A DNA stretch of 64,000 nucleotides, from positions 1-64,000 of the forward strand of contig JAUILP010000013.1 in assembly GCA_030432875.1 (NCBI GenBank), written 5' to 3'. Within the stretch, counting starts at the first letter, position 1. Every line of letters begins with the position of its first letter. Below are positions 10,001 to 19,310 of this stretch, piece after piece. The stretch is from Oligoflexia bacterium. GTDB taxonomy: Bacteria; Bdellovibrionota_B; Oligoflexia; Oligoflexales; JAGOVF01. Made by a program: the position numbers and the translations under genes. Under the pieces are notes generated by a model that did not search any database, was not told where the DNA came from, and saw only the letters and a program-made list of their open reading frames with translations.

Positions 10001-10024
10001 CTTAAGCTATTGGCGAAAGTCCGG

Positions 10025-10874
10025 CAAGAAAGTCAAAACTTATTGTCTTAAATTTCTTCCGCCTCTCTCCGTCTTTGCAGTAAACAATTTTCGTTTTACC
10101 CGGATGAAGTTCTAGTCCGCATTCCTGAAAACGATGAGTGAGCTTATCCAATACTATTTCTGCCTGCTTTAGAGATTTGCAATGCGCAACCCCATCGTCG
10201 GCATAGCGACACCACAATACTTCTGGAATATTGCGGTTAAGCCACTCGTCAAACACATAGTGCATGAATAAATTTGACAGCACGGGCGAAATTACCCCAC
10301 CCTGCGGTGTACCTCGAGTTCGTTCAATGAGTTTACCATCTACCCCTTCAAACGGTGCTTTTAGCCACCGTTCAATGTAAATTAGTACCCACTTATCGTT
10401 TGTATGTTTCCTAACAGCTTTCATTAAAAGGTTGTGGTCTATGTTGTCAAATAAGCCCTTGATATCAAATTCAATCAACCAATCCCATTTCCAACATCGT
10501 TGCCTTGTTACACCTATCGCATCAAGCGCGGACTTTCCTGGCCGGAATCCATAGGAATCGACATGAAAATAAGGCTCAACACAAGGTTCAAAAACAAGCT
10601 TGACCACAGCCTGCGCGACCCTATCACTCACTGTGGGCACTCCAAGGATTCTAATGCCTCCTGATTTCTTCGGAATCGGCACCGCTTTTACAGGAGGAGG
10701 AAAATAACTGCCTGATGACATGCGGTTCCAAATCTTATAGAGATTATTCTTAAGATCTGATTCAAATTCATCAATTGACTGTTTATCCACTCCCCATGTA
10801 CCTCGATTTGCCTTAACAAGATGAAAGGCCTCAATGAAAAGTTGTTTCGGTATGTGAAATTGCTTTTGTTGCAT
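10025..10874 (-). pseudogene. ltrA: Group II intron reverse transcriptase/maturase, 3'-truncated by the IS
   Basis: RT motifs SYGFRPGKSALDAI, WLIEFDIKGLFDNIDHNLLM, RGTPQGGVISPVLSNLFMHYVFD, WCRYADDGVAHC. Homology ends at FDFL; the ORF then runs into the IS TIR (AGLSPIA*). Confidence 0.92.
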
Positions 10875-11378
10875 CTATTCTATTTCCTCCTATTGCTAGT
10901 TGAACCAAAAGTTGCAACCACCTAAGCCAACACCTTTGCTCCAGCGCTATTACTCGCCTTCATTGCTCATACATGTTGGTCCGCCCCAGTGCTTCGCATC
11001 TGTACTCTCACCCTCATACCTGTTCGTATTTGGGTTTCTCCATTATCATCGAAACGACTGGTTCCCGCAGTTCCGTGCAAAAGCCAGATCAGACTCACGC
11101 CACCTATACGCCGGTTGCCATCCACACAATCATCAGGCTCCCTGTGGACTCATCCCGGGCTATAGAAACGCTCCCGGTTTTGACAACATTCACTGGATTA
11201 CGACGCGTCAACAGTGGTTCGGGTTTACTCGTCTTTCTGATCCATACCTGCCTGAGATATTCTCCCAGTACTTTACTTCAACGCTCACTACCACGGCTTT
11301 TAACCACAGCAGCTTGAAGTGGTTTGACAGCCGTTCCTGAAAACCGATGTCGAAGGGCCAAACCTTCATCAATCGCAC
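10025..11378 (-). mobile_element. 5' part of a group II intron (RNA domains plus RT); 3' part missing
   Basis: Minus-strand sequence GTGCGATTGATGAAGG at 11378 fits the GUGYG 5' end. Group II-like RNA segments include GTCCACAGGGAGCCTGATG..GTGTGGATGGCAAC, GGAACTGCGGGAACC, GGTATGAGGGTGAGAGTAC..GCACTGGGGCGGA upstream of the RT ORF. Confidence 0.8.
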
Positions 11379-11425
11379 AGCTTCTAAGCACAAAGTTTTA
11401 GTTCATGGTATAAACCTCCTACTTT

Positions 11426-11442
11426 GTGCGCCTGCGGCGCAC
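11426..11442. repeat. Perfect hairpin at the C-terminal truncation of a transposase fragment
   Basis: GTGCGCC-TGC-GGCGCAC; on the minus strand it begins immediately after the RWKIE motif. Confidence 0.8.
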
Positions 11443-12082
11443 TTTCAATTTTCCATCTATCCCTCCCAGCTCGCATAATTTTCATGACATTATTATTATT
11501 AATCTTGAGGTCTGTGACCCAGCCAAATTTAATAATTTTTCCTGTTTTTATCTCGCACTGCTCATAATCTAAAAAATTAACGCGAAGATCATCGTTGGCC
11601 TCATTTAATCCAAGATCGTTGACGTAATGAAAGCGGTGAACAATGCCATCCTTGTCAATAATTTCTAGTCTTTCTGAAGCTTTTCCTGCAAGGCTTACCT
11701 GTTCATATAAATAGGCATGATCGCCTGGTTTGGCGCTAATAATGTATGACAAATTATGCTCTACAAGTAATCGCAAATGGGGTGCGTTGGCGGCTAAGCC
11801 ATCCTCAAGTATAATCGCTTTTAGTTTGGGGTGATCCTGTCGGAATTTTTCTAGTGGGCTTTTAGCTGCATTACGTTCTGAATCATTTTTACTTTGTCCA
11901 TCCTGTTTTAAAATTGCCTCAGGACAAAGCGGTATCACTGCTTTGATTTCAGGGTGCACCATAACCATACCCAGCATTTGGTGATAGAAGGTTTTTTCTC
12001 CGGTTTTACGACTTTCTTTGACCATGCACGATGAGCCGTGCACTTCATGGGAAGAAAATAAACCAGTTCCATCAATTGTGAT
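11443..12082 (-). pseudogene. DDE transposase fragment (ISNCY-like), truncated at both ends
   Basis: Reading frame ITIDGTGLFSSHEVHGSSCMVKE...KTFYHQMLGMVMVHPEIKAVIPLCPEAI...EDGLAANAPHLRLLVEHNLSYIISAKPGDHAYL...RAGRDRWKIE. The annotated ORF (11384-12043) runs past the homology into the adjacent palindrome. Confidence 0.75.
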
Positions 12083-12135
12083 TAACAGGCGTTTCCACTA
12101 AATTCGCTCCGCTCATTCAGTGGAAACGCCTGTTA
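12083..12135. repeat. Perfect 17-bp stem palindrome, copy 2 of the stem-loop repeat
   Basis: TAACAGGCGTTTCCACT / AGTGGAAACGCCTGTTA around AAATTCGCTCCGCTCATTC; shares TTCGCTCCGCTCATTC and the downstream ATTATTTCT with copy 1. Confidence 0.9.
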
Positions 12136-12932
12136 TTATTTCTGATGTTAAGCAACCAGAGCGTATAAAGCATATTTTATACTATTCAGTACCATGGGAC
12201 TGTTCAGAATAGTTTAATGAAGATTCATTAATCTTTTCCACTTTCTCAAGGTTTTCATGCGAGATAAGTTACGACCGTCGCAATACCCGTTTAAGCCAAT
12301 TTAATCAAAGGCAGTGCTTTGTATATTATTTTGTGCCCCAACTGTTGAAAGGCGATCCATCAAAGTATCAATTTAACTGCTAGGGAAGAAATACGGGCGG
12401 TGCGATTTACGAGCTATTTTTAACGAATACCAAGACCACTATATCAAATGAATTTTTAAGTTCAAATAGCTGAATAGTTTTTTGCAAATCTATTACCAGA
12501 GCTTCGCCAATACAAAGCGATAAATACCTTGGTGAATAAGGGGTTTAGGCGCAATAGCAGCGTTTACCTGACTGATAAGTTGGATCACAGCGTTATTAAA
12601 AACTGATCCTAATAGGTGCGGCCTTTAATGTTTATACTCTATGACATGTTTCCCTGATACAAAGAAAGCGCGTTTTCTCATCATCCCATTTTGTTAAAAA
12701 TGCTTAAACTTCAATGATTTCCCCAATAGAACTGGGAAATTTGGTGTTATTTCACGTAGCCCCCTCGCTGAAGAGCTCGCGCAATGGGAATGCTTTATTG
12801 CTAATTGACGAATATTGAAGCGTACACATGTGGCGTAAAAGCGATATCATTGGGGTATTTTGTAGTCACCAGCCCCCTTTTTTGCTATGTTTTTTGGGAG
12901 ATTAATAAGAACGGTTTTTTACGGAGACTGAG

Positions 12933-13283
12933 ATGAACGAGCAAATGATTTACTATTTTATAGCTGCGATACTTGTTACGTTTTATGTCCTGCGTTTTAT
13001 GAAAAATCAGACCATTAAGAAAAGACTCTCCTCCATTTTGAAGCAAGGTGCAATTATCATAGACGTGAGATCCGGGGCGGAATTCGCTGCCGGGGCATGT
13101 CCCGGGAGTCTCAATGTTCCGCTTGAACAACTGGAACGAAAAATTAAATCCTTCGACAAGGAAACAGCTTATATTGTTTGCTGCGCAAGTGGAGCACGCA
13201 GTCGAATGGCAGAATCTATATTTCGCAGGCATGGGTTCACGCATGTCCTAAACGCCGGTTCTTGGACAAATGCCATTGTCTAG
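12933..13283 (+). CDS. Membrane-anchored rhodanese-like domain protein
   Basis: N-terminal TM helix; GAIIIDVRSGAEFAAGACPGSLNVPLEQL and active-site loop CASGARSR. Confidence 0.88.
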   Translation: MNEQMIYYFIAAILVTFYVLRFMKNQTIKKRLSSILKQGAIIIDVRSGAEFAAGACPGSLNVPLEQLERKIKSFDKETAYIVCCASGARSRMAESIFRRHGFTHVLNAGSWTNAIV

Positions 13284-13425
13284 TACGGTTTTGCGACTTA
13301 GGGATGACGCATTTACGAGACACTGCCCATTCCTTTATAAAAAACTGCGCCAATATGGGCTTAATCTTCGGATTGCATGACATCCGGGAGCGAAATACTA
13401 AACAATTGATCAGTGGTTTATATCA

Positions 13426-15672
13426 ATGACTAGAAAAATAGAGCTTTTAGCACCTGGTGGCGATATTGAAGCGATTAAGGCTGGTATTGCTGCGGGTGCT
13501 GATGCCGTTTACTGCGGCCTAGATGTATTTAATGCCCGCAACCGCGCATCTAACCTTTCAATTGATGAATTGGCCGGGGCCGTGCGCCTAGCCCATGAGT
13601 ATAATTGTAAAGTTTTTTTGACACTCAACATCGTTATTTTAGAGCATGAAATCGATGTCTTAATCAAACTTCTTAACCAAATCGTCAACCTGAAAATCGA
13701 CGGTATTATTGTGCAAGATTTGGGCGTATTTGATATTGTTAAAAAATATTTTCCAACCATCGCTATTCATGCATCAACTCAAATGACAACACATAATGAA
13801 GGTCAAATTCATTTTTTAAAAAGGATTGGTGCCTCCCGGATAAACTTATCCAGAGAACTCAACCTATCTGAGATAAAAAGCTTAACGGCTGTCGCTCACG
13901 AGCACGGCATACTCACTGAAGTCTTTGTTCACGGTGCTCTGTGTATTGCCTTTTCAGGTCAATGTTATTCTAGTTCTGTAAGTGTCGGGAATTCAGGCAA
14001 TCGTGGCCGCTGCAGTCAAGCTTGTCGTGACGAATATGAGGAAACAGCCGCGGGTAACAAGTATCCGCTTAACCTTAAAGATAACTCAGCTTATTTTAAT
14101 CTGCCCGAATTGGTGGATGCCCACGTTGACTCGCTTAAAATAGAGGGCCGCATTAAAGATGCTCATTATGTATATACCGTTACGGATACCTGGAGAAAGC
14201 AAATCAACGGCTTTATCGAACGAGGCGAATTAGTAAATGACGACTCTAATTTGCATAAGGTTTTTAACCGTAGCTTTACAAGTTCATTTCTGACCGGAAA
14301 CCTCACCAAAGATATGTTTATTGATAACCCTCGTGACTATAGCGCTAAACACGCAGTCCAGTTGAAAGGTGCTGTATCCGCAGAGCAAATAGATGAGGCC
14401 CGCAAGAATTTATATGACGACAGGGCACGTCTGGGAGCGGCTCTCGTAGATAAAGTAAAACACTTAAATACGGAGAAGACTGAATTATCGCTAAAATTCA
14501 CGGCTAAACTGGGTCTACCCTTAACGGTAACGGTGAGCACTCACAGCGATGTTTTTGTTGCTACGTCATCTGTCACATTAAAATCGGCGGGCATTTCCCC
14601 GATAAAGCGTGATGTCTTAGAAAAGCACTTTAAAACCTTTAATAGCCCGTCCTATAAAATCAGCCATTTTGATTTTACAGAATTAGATGAAAAATTAAGT
14701 CTGCCCTTTTACGAAATAAGAGCCATAAAAAAAGAGCTAGCCTTTCTCTTAAATGGTTCTGTCGCTGTGGTTCCCAACGTAGAAATCCCTAAACCACCGG
14801 TAAGACCAAAAGACCCAAAATCCACCCCTAGACTTTCCCTATTAATCCACGAAGAAAAAGATGCAGGCCTTAGTGAGTTTACTGATTCTGATATATATTT
14901 CAAATTGCCTGAAAGCTTTAGAAAAGACTCTACAAAATATGCAGATATTTTTCTTCGCCACCCACGACTAATCCCTTGGTTTCCTGCCGTGATCATTGGC
15001 AAGAATTATGCTGAAGCGGTTAAGCTGTTAGAGACTCTTAAGCCTGCAAAAATAGCTGCAAACAACACGGGCATCGCCTATAAGGCCTTTGAGATGGGCA
15101 TTGACTGGATTGCAGGCCCTTTTCTCAACACAACCAACTCGCATGCCCTCGTAACCTTGAAAGAAAAACTGAACTGTAATGGGGCATTTATTTCCAACGA
15201 GATCAATAGCAGTCAAATCAAAAAAATCACTGCTCCTGAAAATTTTCGCTTGCTTTATAGCATTTATCATCCGATTTTGATGATGACTAGTCGCCAGTGT
15301 TTCTTTCAGCGGACCGTGGGCTGTGATAAACCAAGCATTGATGAGAGTTGTATGCTACGGTGTCAAAAATCAACCACAATTACCAATATAAAAGGTGTTT
15401 CTTTCGCAGTTGATAAACAAAGAGGTGGCTACCCGAGTATTTACAACCATGAGCAATACTTAAATCTTGATGCAGTGAGAGATTTTTATAGACTATTCGA
15501 TGAATTTTTTATTGACCTCACCGACATCGGCTCTGGTTCTAAAGAAAAATTAGACAAAAGGACGTTAATTTTTGAATTTGAGAAGTTTTTAAATGATGAA
15601 CGGCAATCTAAAGAATTTTTGAAAAATATGGTACCTTTATCGACAAATGCCCAGTACGTGACGGGACTATGA
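13426..15672 (+). CDS. Peptidase U32 family protein (RlhA/YdcP-like)
   Basis: IELLAPGGDIEAIKAGIAAGADAVYCGL...FVHGALCIAFSGQCYSSS...NRGRCSQACRDEY; long C-terminal region with QCFFQRTVGC..CMLRCQK. Confidence 0.88.
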   Translation: MTRKIELLAPGGDIEAIKAGIAAGADAVYCGLDVFNARNRASNLSIDELAGAVRLAHEYNCKVFLTLNIVILEHEIDVLIKLLNQIVNLKIDGIIVQDLGVFDIVKKYFPTIAIHASTQMTTHNEGQIHFLKRIGASRINLSRELNLSEIKSLTAVAHEHGILTEVFVHGALCIAFSGQCYSSSVSVGNSGNRGRCSQACRDEYEETAAGNKYPLNLKDNSAYFNLPELVDAHVDSLKIEGRIKDAHYVYTVTDTWRKQINGFIERGELVNDDSNLHKVFNRSFTSSFLTGNLTKDMFIDNPRDYSAKHAVQLKGAVSAEQIDEARKNLYDDRARLGAALVDKVKHLNTEKTELSLKFTAKLGLPLTVTVSTHSDVFVATSSVTLKSAGISPIKRDVLEKHFKTFNSPSYKISHFDFTELDEKLSLPFYEIRAIKKELAFLLNGSVAVVPNVEIPKPPVRPKDPKSTPRLSLLIHEEKDAGLSEFTDSDIYFKLPESFRKDSTKYADIFLRHPRLIPWFPAVIIGKNYAEAVKLLETLKPAKIAANNTGIAYKAFEMGIDWIAGPFLNTTNSHALVTLKEKLNCNGAFISNEINSSQIKKITAPENFRLLYSIYHPILMMTSRQCFFQRTVGCDKPSIDESCMLRCQKSTTITNIKGVSFAVDKQRGGYPSIYNHEQYLNLDAVRDFYRLFDEFFIDLTDIGSGSKEKLDKRTLIFEFEKFLNDERQSKEFLKNMVPLSTNAQYVTGL

Positions 15673-15805
15673 TTTAGGGTCTACTTTATTTAGGCAACTT
15701 TATAGTCTGTCTCAAAAGCAGCAGAGAAATTTGATCCAATTTTAGCGCTAAGATCACCCTAAGAAATACTGCGAACGCAAAAACATAGCTGAAGTGATCT
15801 AAGTT

Positions 15806-17176
15806 TTAATTCCCATCGCGTAGAATCCAACGATCCCAAAATTTTTGAAATTCCCCTGCTATAGCAGGATCAAAACATTCCGCGGGAGCAGGTTGAGCCT
15901 TATTGCCACATAGTTTAGCGGTATGAATAGCTGGTCCTGCGCGCCCTTCTATCGCGAGCATAAATCGGGACATTTGATCATCTCTATCAGTCGTATTTTC
16001 TTGGCCCAGCGTAAAAAGCAGCACGCCCTTAATAACATTCCACCCCACTTTGTTATTAACCCAATCAACGCCCGTTCGTGCGGCTTTAATTGCCGCCACC
16101 CATTCATCCGCGTTGCCATACATATTGCCATTTAGCTCGGTAATAAATATATTGCTTCTGGTACACCCAGCCACCCTGCGAATATACCGTAAATTAAGTG
16201 CTAAAAGTTGGTTAGCGAAGTTTTCTGCGCGATTGCCTGCCCCAAGAGAAGAGTAAGCATGAATACCAATATTGACTGGGCAGTTTCCCCGCAAAACATT
16301 AGGCGCCCACACCCAAGGAATAGCATCCTCACCAGATTCATATTTTGCGACAAAATTGGCGTCCGTTGCCCACGGTGCGGAAATAAACCGAAGGTCATCT
16401 TTGTAACGTTCAATAATGGGAATATAGGATGACCACCGACAATTATCTATGCTATCGCCACATTCGCCCCTAAGATTAGGTTCATTGCCAGCCTGAACGA
16501 AAGCGACACCAGGGTTAGCTAATATGCGGTCAATTACAGCAAAATACCTTCCTAAATTTTCCGGGCTAGGATTTGAATTTCCGCCAGAGTAATCCAAGCG
16601 AACAATAAGTTTATCATTTTTCTGTTCCCGCGAAGCTAGTGCGACGGCCTTAGCTAAAGTCGCGTCTAAATTAGGATCAGTCGAATATAGAACCTGAAGC
16701 ATGTACGCACTTTTACCGGGATCCTTATAAGAAAATTCCTTTCCGTCTCCCATTTTTTCAGCCCAGAAATGATGTTTTTCAACGTCATGGATATTGTAGC
16801 CAAAGAGCATCATATTAGAAGAGTCTAGCGGCGCTGCTGCGCCACCGCCAGTGCCGCCGGGATTTGCGAGAATTGGATGTGCCTCACAGCCCGAGGCGTA
16901 ATCATCAAATTCACCAGTTTTAGAGTTATAACGTGCATCGTATTCCGACAAGGGTTTATTAGGAGTGCAGTAGCCACACTTGACAACTTTGCTTTGCCTA
17001 TTACAGACTAAATACTCGTCGCTATTAATAGTAGCAATACACGATACATATCCGTTGTAGGCAGGACAGCCTTCACCAGGACGGTAGCTTAATCCCGAAG
17101 GCATCTTTGCATCACCCGTATTGCAACTAAAAATTATCGTGCTAAAAAGAAAAATAATAATAGGAGTTCGAAGCAT
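15806..17176 (-). CDS. Putative secreted lipoprotein with glycoside-hydrolase-like TIM barrel
   Basis: Lipobox FSCNTG; AFVQAGNEPNLRG and NIFITELNGNMYG resemble clan GH-A acid/base (NEP) and nucleophile (TE) motifs. Confidence 0.55.
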   Translation of the reverse strand: MLRTPIIIFLFSTIIFSCNTGDAKMPSGLSYRPGEGCPAYNGYVSCIATINSDEYLVCNRQSKVVKCGYCTPNKPLSEYDARYNSKTGEFDDYASGCEAHPILANPGGTGGGAAAPLDSSNMMLFGYNIHDVEKHHFWAEKMGDGKEFSYKDPGKSAYMLQVLYSTDPNLDATLAKAVALASREQKNDKLIVRLDYSGGNSNPSPENLGRYFAVIDRILANPGVAFVQAGNEPNLRGECGDSIDNCRWSSYIPIIERYKDDLRFISAPWATDANFVAKYESGEDAIPWVWAPNVLRGNCPVNIGIHAYSSLGAGNRAENFANQLLALNLRYIRRVAGCTRSNIFITELNGNMYGNADEWVAAIKAARTGVDWVNNKVGWNVIKGVLLFTLGQENTTDRDDQMSRFMLAIEGRAGPAIHTAKLCGNKAQPAPAECFDPAIAGEFQKFWDRWILRDGN

Positions 17177-17343
17177 TGTAGATTCCCTCTTTTAAAAAGC
17201 CCAACACCAGTCCTCGTATCACACGAAAACCGCTTTTAAAAGAAAAAAATCATATTTTAATTTCAGAAAAAAAACAAAAAGGCAATAAAATAAAAGATCT
17301 ACAGCTAGGATAGGGCGGTCAATTTGATCTGATCAGTACCGAA

Positions 17344-18717
17344 CTAACTCTGCTCATCCGAGCTAGGCGGCGAAACAGCTTGTTGGGTCAAGCCCTTTTG
17401 CATGATGATAAACAACAGAAGAATCTGCAGCGGCAGCAGCGTTAGTGCCGGTCTTCTGATGTTTTGTTCTGCAATATTAAGAACTCCCATAATCATAAAA
17501 ATGAACGAGCACACAAGATGGGCCTTTATATAGCTCCTAAAAAACAGGCTATTTAATCCTGATTTTGGGCCAGCAAAAATTTTGCGGTACCGGATAAAAT
17601 AAAACCCAAGAATCACAAGAAGGATATCCGTAGGCCATAACCAGAGAAGATTCAGACTCCGCTGCAAATCAAGGTGATCAGAAGTAAACCACCAAAGCAG
17701 CATAATTGTACCGTAGGCAAAGGAAGCTAGCGCCCACACAAGTGTCATAATCCCAAGAGAAACAAAGGCCTTGCCTTGATGCGGGGCATGTAAAACATAA
17801 AGAGTATCTTGACCCTTTGGGGCGGGTAACGGGGGTTGTCCGAACATAAAAGCGGTAACAATAAGCCACAAAAGCCACACCCCACCGATCATGTGATACA
17901 TATCAAGAAGCGACGAAGGAAATTCTTTTCCCACCACGAGGGTTTTGCGTTCACTCAAAAGTTTTTGCCCAGGGACGGCTACCCCATCATCGTCATAGGC
18001 GGGAAGTTCCGCCAGGTATTCTTCGAGTTTCAGAGGTAAGAACATCTCCTCCCACTTAGATATTTTTCGGTCTATCCGCCCATTCATGGTCAAATCGAGA
18101 GAAAAGGCAATGATAGGAGGCGCATTTAAATTGGCATAAACATAGTCGCGAAAAGTCTTATCCGTAATAGCATTCGCATAAGCTTCCTTAATCTTGCCGC
18201 CGATAGCTTCATCCAAATAGTCGCGAGGCTTGGTCGCGCAGTTGTTAAAAAAATATTGGTACCTATAGGTGATATTTTCCGGTTGAGCGTTCCAGGCAAA
18301 ACGGTTAAAGAGTATCTGTTTTTGCTTAGAGGTTAAATTTATGCGTTGCTGATACACAGGGCGTTGAAAATAGTTATAGGTACTTATGATATTGCCATAT
18401 GTATCATCTCCGAGCCGATAATCAAGTTGACCCCTAAAAAATTTGTAGGCGAATAGGGGATCCTGAAAATCAAAAAGACCCCAGTTAAGATTTTGCTCAT
18501 GACCAGATTTTTTATCAACAACCCGAATCACCGTGTGGCCAAAACGAGCATAGAGATCTTCACCAAGGCCCACAGAAAGCAAAAAGACATCAGTATCATC
18601 CAAATGACTCTCAGGTGGCGCAATAAAGAGAGGTTTGCCATTCTTTGACAAAGCAAACTGGGGTAATAAAAGCGCAATGACATAGAGAAGAATTATATGA
18701 TATGAGGCAGATTTCAT
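17344..18717 (-). CDS. DUF4105 (Lnb N-terminal periplasmic-type) membrane protein
   Basis: Signal peptide, LYARFGHTVIRVVDKKSGHEQNLNWGLFDF, YFFNNCATKPRDYLDEAIGG, several C-terminal TM helices. Confidence 0.75.
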   Translation of the reverse strand: MKSASYHIILLYVIALLLPQFALSKNGKPLFIAPPESHLDDTDVFLLSVGLGEDLYARFGHTVIRVVDKKSGHEQNLNWGLFDFQDPLFAYKFFRGQLDYRLGDDTYGNIISTYNYFQRPVYQQRINLTSKQKQILFNRFAWNAQPENITYRYQYFFNNCATKPRDYLDEAIGGKIKEAYANAITDKTFRDYVYANLNAPPIIAFSLDLTMNGRIDRKISKWEEMFLPLKLEEYLAELPAYDDDGVAVPGQKLLSERKTLVVGKEFPSSLLDMYHMIGGVWLLWLIVTAFMFGQPPLPAPKGQDTLYVLHAPHQGKAFVSLGIMTLVWALASFAYGTIMLLWWFTSDHLDLQRSLNLLWLWPTDILLVILGFYFIRYRKIFAGPKSGLNSLFFRSYIKAHLVCSFIFMIMGVLNIAEQNIRRPALTLLPLQILLLFIIMQKGLTQQAVSPPSSDEQS

Positions 18718-18785
18718 GGTGACTTCGCTGCAATTTTAGGGGGTTGATGACTTAAAAATCCTATGGGGGATAAGATAAAAAAAAC

Positions 18786-19286
18786 CTATTTTTTATCCTG
18801 TGACCGCTGGGCTATTTCTTCTTTAAGCTTTAAACGCGTTTTTCGCCGCAAATTAGCCTCTTCCATGCGCCGCATATCTTCCTGAGTATCATGAACCAGG
18901 TGGGGCATTGAAGCCGGTTTATTTTGACTGTCAAGGGCGACCATGGTAACAAACGCACTCGCCGTATGAAAAGTCTCTCCTGTCAGGGGGTTCTCTGCTG
19001 TTATACGCACCCCAACTTCGCAACTTGAATGCCACGCTGCGTTGAGCTTGGCCTTAATCGTCACAATCCAGCCGAGTTTAATGGGTTGCAAAAAATGCAT
19101 AGCATCTATCGAGGCCGTAACAACCGGGCGATTCGCGTGCCGAAAAGCCGCGACTGAACCCGCAATATCCACCCAAGACGTGAGAACACCCCCGAAAATG
19201 GTACCAAAAGCATTGGTATGCTGAGGGAGTACGATTTCCGTCATTTCTACTTCAGAAAGCTTGGAATTTTTTTCTTTTATGTGCAC
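18786..19286 (-). CDS. Acyl-CoA thioesterase, hotdog fold (YciA-like)
   Basis: VLPQHTNAFGTIFGGVLTSWVDIAGSVAAFRHANRPVVTASIDAMHFLQPI. Confidence 0.88.
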   Translation of the reverse strand: MHIKEKNSKLSEVEMTEIVLPQHTNAFGTIFGGVLTSWVDIAGSVAAFRHANRPVVTASIDAMHFLQPIKLGWIVTIKAKLNAAWHSSCEVGVRITAENPLTGETFHTASAFVTMVALDSQNKPASMPHLVHDTQEDMRRMEEANLRRKTRLKLKEEIAQRSQDKK

Positions 19287-19310
19287 GGCGGGCTGTTCCT
19301 TTGGAGCAAA

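Larger units (their letters stand above)
8105..10024 (+). mobile_element. IS1634-family insertion sequence, about 1.92 kb
   Basis: 23-bp perfect terminal inverted repeats CCGGACTTTCGCCAATAGCTTAA (8105-8127) and TTAAGCTATTGGCGAAAGTCCGG (10002-10024) around a full-length transposase ORF; right end interrupts the group II intron RT. Confidence 0.88.

Noticed and set aside
10900-11340. 146-aa and 114-aa plus-strand ORFs
   Set aside because: They lie antisense to group II intron RNA segments upstream of the RT; composition is typical of spurious ORFs over structured RNA.
12885-13244. 119-aa minus ORF
   Set aside because: Antisense to the rhodanese-like gene, which has clear domain motifs.
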